From WJMT01 sp964445575 (lineage in GTDB: Bacteria > Acidobacteriota > Aminicenantia > Aminicenantales > Aminicenantaceae), in the NCBI GenBank assembly GCA_964445575.1, contig CAYULB010000018.1, positions 1-37,642 of the forward strand: a DNA stretch of 37,642 nucleotides. Reading direction: 5' to 3'. Within the stretch, counting starts at the first letter, position 1. Each line of letters begins with the position of its first letter. A model generated the notes under the pieces. It saw only the letters and a program-made list of their open reading frames with translations. It was not told the origin of the DNA and made no database searches. The position numbers and the translations under genes are program-made. Shown one piece after another: positions 31,860 through 37,642 of this stretch.

Positions 31860-34115
31860 TTATTTGATATAACCCAGGCTCTTGAGCCGTTCTCTGGTCT
31901 CTTTATCGATTTTTTCAAAGTCAATTTTTTCACTTTCAAAAAAAGCGCCTCGGGAGTGTTTTTGAAGGAGCTGTCGAAAATAGCCTGAGACTGTTTGCTT
32001 TTCAAGATAGAGATTGATTTTTTCAGCAGGATCGTCCCAAAGGTTAAACAGCATCTTGTCTTCTGTGGTTATGATGAATTTATATTGATGTCCCACAATT
32101 CCCTTCTGCTTTCTGTTTGCAGAGAAGTTTTCTAAAAAAACATAGGAAGAAGTAAATTCAGGAGACAGGATAAAGGGGAGCAGGCTTTTCCCCCGAAATA
32201 CATAATCCTCTGCGATGTCGAATATATCTAAAAGGGTTGCCGGGATATCCACCACACTGGCTGGGATTTGAGGAGTGGTGGGCTTCAGGCCCAGCTTTTC
32301 AGGGAATACCATGATAAAGGGGATGTGAATCATTTCCTGGAAGAGAGTGGAGTTGTGGCCCAGTTTTCCGTGCTCCATTCTAACGGCTTCTCCATGGTCG
32401 GATGTAAAAATCAAAATGGTTTGATCCAGAAGGTTATTTTGTTCGAAAAAGTGATAAATGTCTTCAGCTAGGCTGTCCGCATAGAGCACATTGGCATCAT
32501 ACATGGCTTCAATATAATCCAGAAGGTCATCAGTGGCTCTGATTTCTCCGGTTTCGATTTTTCTGAAATTTTGGGGCACAGGGTTGAATGAGATATGACC
32601 GGGTGTGGGGAAAACTCTGAACTCCTCAGGGGGGAGGTAGGGAGCATGAGGGGGACGAAAATGAATATAGATGAATTTTTGATTTTCTTCCTCTGGATGG
32701 GAGTAGATGCTGGCTAAGGCATCTGAGAAAATGAGTTGATAAGGGTTGTAAAAAATTTCAGTGAATCCTTCAGAGAGTCCCCATCCTTTTGAAAACCAGG
32801 GCATCCCTGTGATAAGAAAAGAGGATATGGAGTGTCTGGATAAAATGTCTTGGATTCTGGGAAGGTCAGGATTTAGTTGGGTGTCTTTATTGATAAGCCC
32901 GTGTTCATGAGGGTAGCAGGAGGTCAGAAGCGTTCCGGTTGAAGCTAGGGTATAAGGACTGTTGGCATAAAAATTTTGGAACACTATACTTTGTTCTCCG
33001 ATTTTCTTTAAAAAGGGAGTGGTGTTCCGGTGATATCCATAGAGATTTGAATGCTTGGCATGGAAGGCATCCATAACCACATACACGACATCAAACTGTT
33101 CTGATTGGAGTGCCGCTTGAAGTTTTCTGAACTTTGATTCAGGCTTTGGTCCCGGAGCAGGTTCTGAGATTTTTATTTCAGACCACACCGCAAAATCTTG
33201 AAGGGAATTAAGCTGTTTTTTTCTTTTTTCCAAATAAAAGGCCAGTTCAATAAAGTGTCCGGAGAACTCTTCCAAACCGATTTTTTTTGTGTGTGCTTTA
33301 CTAAAAACTTGGTGTGTATAAAGGTCTTCATCGGAGGTGATTTCAATGTGAGCTTTTAAGTTTTCAGATAACCGGGAAAGGCTGACTCCAAGTTCTTCAT
33401 TGCCGGAGACTTTATGGTAAAAGATAAAAGCACTCTGAGGGAAATGGAGGGCCTCTCCGCTTTTTTTCTGGAGAAGGAATTCATGAGAGTTCAATAATTC
33501 TGTTTTGTAAGGCAAAAATTTGAAGTATTTGAAAGCTGCTGACAAAAGCCGGTGGTCATCCGTATTCAAAAAGTCTTCAGGCCTTCGGGATAGGACATAT
33601 TCAAAGGCAAGGGTGTTTTCTCCTATTTTTATATACTTTTTAGGAAAGGTGATTTTGTAGACCTTAAAAAAGGGCTCCGGTTTTAGGGTTTTAATGTGTT
33701 TTGAGTTAAGGAATACTTTTATTTTTTGTTTTTTGTTTTCTTGTGCGGGGATGGAGCGGCATTCTGTTTCCAGGCTCAAGTCATAGGGCTGGGCAGCATA
33801 GAAGCGAAGAGTGCTCTTTTGCCCCTGGGCCCATCGAAAAGTTTTCTCTGGAGCGTGCCATCCGGATAAAAAATAGGAGTTGTGTTCTGGGTCTCCCGCA
33901 TCAATAGAGTCTGTGGAGTATATTTTTTCTGAGAAATCAAACTCTTCCAGCAAGTTCCTGGAAATCCTTCTTTCCGGCAGAGAATTTTCAGAAGCGGATT
34001 CATTTCGGCATGAAAAGGCAGATATCATGAGAGTTATCATGAATATAATAAGGACAAAAAAATGAACTGAAACTTTTCTCTCGCCCGATATATGATTTAC
34101 ACAAGATAAAAACAT
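31860..34115 (-). CDS. Alkaline-phosphatase-superfamily lipoprotein, Thr nucleophile
   Basis: 751 residues from ATG 34115 (GAGGAG seven bases upstream); the longer frame from 34157 overlaps the previous gene and lacks an RBS. Hydrophobic segment 17-35 ends at C36 (SAFSC), a likely lipobox. Residues about 40-330 form an unrecognised beta-rich domain. Residues 340-720 are a sulfatase/phosphodiesterase fold: metal Asp D349 (VVMDAFHAKHSNLYGY), LLTSCYPHEHG, and the TSDHGE and KLGH metal ligands. The formylglycine motif CxPSR is absent; the matching site is T389-L-A-S-T. A Thr nucleophile, as in LtaS and phosphoethanolamine transferases, suggests a phosphodiesterase or transferase rather than a sulfatase. 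It starts 11 bases after the GT-C gene. Confidence 0.8.
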   Translation of the reverse strand: MFLSCVNHISGERKVSVHFFVLIIFMITLMISAFSCRNESASENSLPERRISRNLLEEFDFSEKIYSTDSIDAGDPEHNSYFLSGWHAPEKTFRWAQGQKSTLRFYAAQPYDLSLETECRSIPAQENKKQKIKVFLNSKHIKTLKPEPFFKVYKITFPKKYIKIGENTLAFEYVLSRRPEDFLNTDDHRLLSAAFKYFKFLPYKTELLNSHEFLLQKKSGEALHFPQSAFIFYHKVSGNEELGVSLSRLSENLKAHIEITSDEDLYTHQVFSKAHTKKIGLEEFSGHFIELAFYLEKRKKQLNSLQDFAVWSEIKISEPAPGPKPESKFRKLQAALQSEQFDVVYVVMDAFHAKHSNLYGYHRNTTPFLKKIGEQSIVFQNFYANSPYTLASTGTLLTSCYPHEHGLINKDTQLNPDLPRIQDILSRHSISSFLITGMPWFSKGWGLSEGFTEIFYNPYQLIFSDALASIYSHPEEENQKFIYIHFRPPHAPYLPPEEFRVFPTPGHISFNPVPQNFRKIETGEIRATDDLLDYIEAMYDANVLYADSLAEDIYHFFEQNNLLDQTILIFTSDHGEAVRMEHGKLGHNSTLFQEMIHIPFIMVFPEKLGLKPTTPQIPASVVDIPATLLDIFDIAEDYVFRGKSLLPFILSPEFTSSYVFLENFSANRKQKGIVGHQYKFIITTEDKMLFNLWDDPAEKINLYLEKQTVSGYFRQLLQKHSRGAFFESEKIDFEKIDKETRERLKSLGYIK

Positions 34116-34126
34116 AGAAGTTCTCC

Positions 34127-36610
34127 TCACTCCACAGTAATGGTCTCTTTGTGCCATACACCTTCTCTGAATACGACCTGAACATCATCCGCCCACAATT
34201 CTGTCCGTCCCATGGTAAAAATGCGGAATTCCACATCCTTGGCAGTCTCCTCCAGCTTGAAGGGAAGAATAAAACTTTGATATTCTTTTGAGCTGGTGAA
34301 ATCTTTTCCTTTCAGGTCGATTTTATGAATGATGTTTTTTCCAAAATCAGAAACAGCTTCTATCCGGACCACAGTGGCGTTTTGTCTGTTTTCACTGATT
34401 TTCAGCCTGAACACAGCTTCATAAAGACCTGGCTGAAAGCTTTGATAATTTCCATAGGATAAAAATCCGGACCGGCGGAGTTTTTCCGGGCGGTGATAAG
34501 CTGATTTATCTCTTAAGGCTTCTCTATCCCGGATAATACTTCCGAGTTCTTTTTCCATCTCTTCAACTTTATAATGATATTTTTTCACCGGCTCCCAGTA
34601 GATAAAGAGTCTGTATTTTCCGGCTACAGACGGGGGATTTCCGGATAGAGTGAATTCTTTTAATTCTTCAGGAGAGATCCAGAAGGGCTTTTCTTCCCCA
34701 GCACAGGATGGCCTTATTTCAGGGGAAGTCTCTTTAGGGATAAGCAGCCAATTGAGAAACAGCTTTTGAGGCTGCCTGAAGTCACAGTTTTTTATTCGTA
34801 TTTTCACTTGAAAGTCAGGGTCATGGATAGAGATTTTTTCCGGTGCTGAAACAGAAACCACTTTTGGTTCCACCAGTGAGTACAGATAAAATACGGTTTC
34901 TTTTTTATTCAGATGGTACTGATTGAGAAATGTAGCGCATTTCATTTCTTCAGGATATTTGTGAAAGTAGTAGTCTCTTTCAGGTATATCCCGGTTTTGG
35001 ACCAGGAAAAGATGGGTGAGTCCGTATTGTGTGATGGGATTTTGCTTATAGTTGACAAAGCCTTCATAAGAGATGAGGACTTTATAGGGAGTGTCAAAAG
35101 CAGCCCCTGGGGCGTCCATGCCTCCTATATAACCGCTTGTCCCTACGTATTTTTCAATGTCTTTTCCTAGATTGTGCACAAAATATTCTGGTGAACGTGC
35201 CCAATTAAAGTAATGCTTTCCTTCTAAATAAAGTGAGGTGAGAACAAGGACAAAGACCGCACTGATTGAGAAATATCTAGAAATCCTGATTTTTCCTGCC
35301 TTGTTTATGACTTTGGGATGAGCGATAAAAGCAGTCAGCAAAGCAGCCCCCAAAAGGCTGGCGATCAGTTCTATTCTTCCCGGATAAACAAAAGGAAAAG
35401 AATCCGCAGGTTTGAGATTAAAGTACTTGGTGACCCAAGGAATTAGGCACCTGTGGAATAACACAGTTAGGATGCCTATTCCCAGAGGATAAAAACTCCA
35501 GTGCAGCTTTTTATTCCTTTTTAATTTTGAGGTCTTGATGAAGGAGACCAGAAACCGGGCGGCCATCAAACACATCACAGGAATGATAGGCAGAAAATAC
35601 CGGGTGGGCCGGTAACTTATGACTCCTAAAAATAAAAAGCTTGTTCCAAACCAAATCCCCAGAAAAATATCTGGAGCCTGGATGTGAGTCTTTTTTTGGG
35701 TGTATATCCAGTACAAAACCATGAGAAGGAATAAAAACGTTCCCAATAAAACCGCAGGACTGGTAGAGAGATATTTAAAAAGAAACGTCCGATAGAGATT
35801 GTTCATATACAGGGCGATGCTTTTTTCAGGAAACATCTGCTGGGTGGTGAAAAATTTGCCGAATTGGGATATGGGTCCTTTAAAAGGAAGGTAAAAGGCA
35901 GTAAACCATAAAATAAAGAGAGAAAGGATTCCAGAAAAAAGCCAAACAAATCCCTTCCATAGGTTTTTGAAATCCTCTTTCTGACGTATGTAGAGGAAGG
36001 AATAAAAAACATAGGAGATAAGGGGTACCGGGAGAAGATACAGAAAAAGGTTTTTAAAAGTATAACTTAAGAAAAAAACAGCCCCTGAAGAAAAAAGCAG
36101 CCAGTTTCCTTTCTGGGTCCCTGTCTTTTTGATCCCTTTCTGCCACAGATAAAAACCCAGGATGAAAACAGTCAGGGTCTGGGTGTCCTGCATCCCCAGG
36201 CGGGCGTACATGATGGAAATAAAATTTATTCCAAAAAGCAGAAGAGCGAGGAGTCCTGTTTTTCTTCCGTAATTTTCTTTAGCTGATAAGTAAAGAAACC
36301 AAAGCGAGAGCATACTGAAAAATATGGAAAAAAGCCGGATCTGCGCCCGCCCGACCCCGATGAGGGAGAACGTGAGGTATTTCAGCCAGGTAGACACAGC
36401 GCTGTAGTAAAAATCATTCCATTCATCCAGCTTCCACTGGCCGAAGAGTATGAGATTCCGGACATTGTGGTTGTAGATCCCCTCATCAAAAAAAGGCCCC
36501 AGGCTTTCGCTCAGATACAAAGGGGGGTCAGCGTGGATGTGAATAATCCGGGATAAAAGAAAAATCACCAGCAGGAGAAGAAAAAGGTGTTTTCCCTTGA
36601 TTTTTTTCAT
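34127..36610 (-). CDS. GT-C membrane glycosyltransferase (GT39/GT83-like)
   Basis: 827 residues. The N-terminal two thirds have about ten to twelve membrane segments, beginning HLFLLLLVIFLLSRI. The first periplasmic loop carries an acidic D42-E43 pair (GPFFDEGIYNHN), the usual catalytic Asp motif of polyprenyl-phosphate-sugar transferases (PMT, ArnT). About 300 C-terminal residues are soluble and beta-rich. It would transfer a sugar from a lipid carrier to a lipid, glycan or protein on the periplasmic side. The adjacent phosphatase-fold lipoprotein suggests a joint envelope-modification task. No purine-rich RBS is seen before the ATG. Confidence 0.8.
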   Translation of the reverse strand: MKKIKGKHLFLLLLVIFLLSRIIHIHADPPLYLSESLGPFFDEGIYNHNVRNLILFGQWKLDEWNDFYYSAVSTWLKYLTFSLIGVGRAQIRLFSIFFSMLSLWFLYLSAKENYGRKTGLLALLLFGINFISIMYARLGMQDTQTLTVFILGFYLWQKGIKKTGTQKGNWLLFSSGAVFFLSYTFKNLFLYLLPVPLISYVFYSFLYIRQKEDFKNLWKGFVWLFSGILSLFILWFTAFYLPFKGPISQFGKFFTTQQMFPEKSIALYMNNLYRTFLFKYLSTSPAVLLGTFLFLLMVLYWIYTQKKTHIQAPDIFLGIWFGTSFLFLGVISYRPTRYFLPIIPVMCLMAARFLVSFIKTSKLKRNKKLHWSFYPLGIGILTVLFHRCLIPWVTKYFNLKPADSFPFVYPGRIELIASLLGAALLTAFIAHPKVINKAGKIRISRYFSISAVFVLVLTSLYLEGKHYFNWARSPEYFVHNLGKDIEKYVGTSGYIGGMDAPGAAFDTPYKVLISYEGFVNYKQNPITQYGLTHLFLVQNRDIPERDYYFHKYPEEMKCATFLNQYHLNKKETVFYLYSLVEPKVVSVSAPEKISIHDPDFQVKIRIKNCDFRQPQKLFLNWLLIPKETSPEIRPSCAGEEKPFWISPEELKEFTLSGNPPSVAGKYRLFIYWEPVKKYHYKVEEMEKELGSIIRDREALRDKSAYHRPEKLRRSGFLSYGNYQSFQPGLYEAVFRLKISENRQNATVVRIEAVSDFGKNIIHKIDLKGKDFTSSKEYQSFILPFKLEETAKDVEFRIFTMGRTELWADDVQVVFREGVWHKETITVE

Positions 36611-36725
36611 ATTCAGGAAAGATAATAAAAAAAAAGAGAGAAAAGGTAAAGCGTTAAATGCTTCAAAATTTTAACCCGGTCGGTTCATAAAATTCATAAA
36701 AAAGCGGCTGTGTTCTTAGCTGTGG

Positions 36726-36760
36726 ATTCAAAAAATTGAATAGTCTTCAAAAAATTGAAT
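36726..36760. promoter_or_regulatory. Twin palindromes, candidate enhancer for sigma-54 promoter
   Basis: TTCAAAAAATTGAAT occurs at 36727-36741 and again at 36746-36760, a 19-base period. Each copy is a dyad (TTCAA / TTGAA). They lie about 100-130 bases upstream of the predicted transcript start of the TonB receptor gene, the normal place for paired binding sites of a sigma-54 enhancer-binding protein. Confidence 0.5.
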
Positions 36761-36833
36761 TATTTCCGAAAAACAAACAAATTGGATGTTTTCTAAGGTA
36801 TTGATAATGATATGTTTAGAAAAATATAAAGAT

Positions 36834-36849
36834 TGGCATGAATATTGCT
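36834..36849 (+). promoter_or_regulatory. Sigma-54 (-24/-12) promoter of TonB receptor gene
   Basis: TGGCATG-AATA-TTGCT, one base from the TGGCACG-N4-TTGCW consensus; GG (36835-36836) and GC (36847-36848) are exactly 12 bases apart. The transcript would start near 36860. It shares the TGGCATG variant with the promoter at 25095-25112 on the other strand. Confidence 0.7.
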
Positions 36850-36866
36850 TAAAATAAATTAGAAAA

Positions 36867-37004
36867 ATGAAAGTGTCTAAATATTTTAAAGAAGGAGGTG
36901 ATGAGAAACGGATTAAAAATGCAGAAAAATTAATCAGCAAACAAGTTGGAGTGAAACACACTCCTGAGTTATGGGTAACTTTTTCCCGATTAATTTCAGG
37001 GTAA
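36867..37004 (+). CDS. Possible 45-residue leader ORF
   Basis: ATG at 36867, stop TAA at 37002-37004, 16 bases before the TonB receptor start. The product begins MKVSKYFKEGGDEKRIKNAE and ends LWVTFSRLISG; no family is recognised. It would begin about seven bases after the predicted transcript start, with no RBS. A strong AAGGAGGTG box (36892-36900) lies inside it and abuts an ATG (36901) that opens only ten codons. Either a leader peptide, a near-leaderless small gene or a chance frame. Confidence 0.3.
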   Translation: MKVSKYFKEGGDEKRIKNAEKLISKQVGVKHTPELWVTFSRLISG

Positions 37005-37020
37005 AAAGGAGGAAAAAAAA

Positions 37021-37642
37021 TTGCGTAAAATATTTAGTTTATTATGTGTGCTGTTACTTGTTTCGCCTTTAATCATGGCACAGCAGAGAACAGGAGACAT
37101 CTACGGAACCGTTGCGGACACGGAGGGCAATCCTCTTCCTGGAGTGACTGTCACACTGACCGGTTCAAAAACAGGTGTCGTGACTTCAATCACTTCCAAT
37201 CAAGGCCGATTCAGGTTCGTGTCTCTGGCATCTGCCAGCGACTACACCCTCAAAGCTGAACTGGAAGGCTTTAAAACCGCTATTAAGCAGAATATTATCG
37301 TGGTGGTGGGATCTAATGTTGAGGTCAACATTGAAATGGAAATGGGTGCCTTGGAAGAGGAAGTTACGGTCACGGCAGTGACACCGGTTGTGGACACTAA
37401 GAGGACCGAAGTGGGCCAGAACATAACCCATGAGGTCCTTCAGTCTCTTCCCACAGCCAGAGACCCCTGGGTCATTCTTCAAATGGCTCCATCGATTTTG
37501 ATGGACCGTGAGAACGTGGGGGGAGCTGAGTCCGGACAGCAGTCTGAAATGGCATCCCGCGGCGCCACCAGTGACTCACAAACAGTATGGGCCATGGACG
37601 GAATGGTCATCACAGACCCGGCTGCTATCGGAGCCTCACCCA
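37021..37642 (+). CDS. TonB-dependent receptor, N-terminal part (cut by window end)
   Basis: 207 codons to the window edge, open throughout. The start is TTG with AAAGGAGG (37005-37012) eight bases upstream. Signal peptide 1-20 (ending LIMA). Residues 22-105 form a carboxypeptidase-regulatory-like (CarboxypepD_reg) domain: GDIYGTVADTEGNPLPGVTV, then GRFRF and EGFK. EEEVTVTAVTPVVDTKRTEV (112-131) begins the plug-domain region, with ITHEVLQSLPTARDPWVILQ typical of Oar-like receptors of Acidobacteriota and Myxococcota. The barrel lies beyond the window. The likely role is outer-membrane import of a large nutrient or a surface function. A sigma-54-type promoter is upstream. Confidence 0.88.
   Translation, partial: MRKIFSLLCVLLLVSPLIMAQQRTGDIYGTVADTEGNPLPGVTVTLTGSKTGVVTSITSNQGRFRFVSLASASDYTLKAELEGFKTAIKQNIIVVVGSNVEVNIEMEMGALEEEVTVTAVTPVVDTKRTEVGQNITHEVLQSLPTARDPWVILQMAPSILMDRENVGGAESGQQSEMASRGATSDSQTVWAMDGMVITDPAAIGASP

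Noticed and set aside
31860..34115. Calling this gene a sulfatase
   Set aside because: The formylglycine-forming C/S-x-P/A-S-x-R motif is absent; Thr occupies the nucleophile site.

Overview
The window reads as one chromosomal segment of a Gram-negative bacterium. It carries many secreted or envelope genes: outer-membrane barrels, a TonB-dependent receptor, lipoproteins and signal-peptide-bearing peptidases. The combination of a tricorn-type S41 protease, an Asp-box (BNR/VPS10-like) beta-propeller protein, M28 and M14 exopeptidases, an 'acidobacterial' VWFA-related protein and a receptor with an N-terminal carboxypeptidase-regulatory-like domain is what I would expect from Acidobacteriota or the Candidatus Aminicenantes lineage. 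That placement is inference; there is no rRNA or other marker gene here. No tRNA, rRNA, CRISPR array, transposase or phage gene was seen.

Layout. 0.3-3.6 kb: tricorn-like protease. 3.8-4.4 kb: two-gene nucleotidyltransferase module. 4.5-6.35 kb (minus): two polysaccharide-hydrolase remnants, a GH78 rhamnosidase without its catalytic domain and a GH2 N-terminal stub. 6.5-12.1 kb (plus): GNAT acetyltransferase, Asp-box propeller protein, ornithine carbamoyltransferase, GYD-domain protein, sugar-nucleotide epimerase. 12.1-14.7 kb (minus): M28-M19 fusion peptidase. 14.8-17.8 kb (minus): alpha-oxoamine synthase, CPBP membrane protein and extended SDR in one operon. 18.0-19.7 kb (plus): tandem outer-membrane barrel paralogues. 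19.7-23.5 kb (minus): translationally coupled M14 pair, one probably active and one with all zinc ligands lost. 23.9-25.8 kb: divergent VWFA-related and PilZ genes. 25.9-31.8 kb (plus): aldo/keto reductase, alpha/beta-hydrolase lipoprotein lacking the nucleophile serine, PflX-like radical SAM protein with a Tat-type N-terminus, second alpha-oxoamine synthase, M28-type lipoprotein with an altered catalytic base. 31.9-36.6 kb (minus): GT-C glycosyltransferase and an alkaline-phosphatase-superfamily lipoprotein. 36.7-37.6 kb: start of a TonB-dependent receptor behind a sigma-54-type promoter, cut by the window end.

Themes. Most genes concern export, peptide breakdown and envelope building. The tricorn-like protease, the M28-M19 fusion and the active M14 carboxypeptidase could take peptides down to amino acids. 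The two alpha-oxoamine synthases, the SDRs and the GT-C protein point to lipid and glycan synthesis. An unusual number of envelope proteins keep the family fold but lack key catalytic residues or domains (GH78, GH2, M14, M28, alpha/beta hydrolase, VWFA). Two near-identical sigma-54 -24/-12 elements (before the VWFA-related gene and before the TonB receptor) suggest a shared regulon. Several intergenic spacers share short repeated elements. Housekeeping-type -35/-10 promoters with 17-18 bp spacing are visible at six places.
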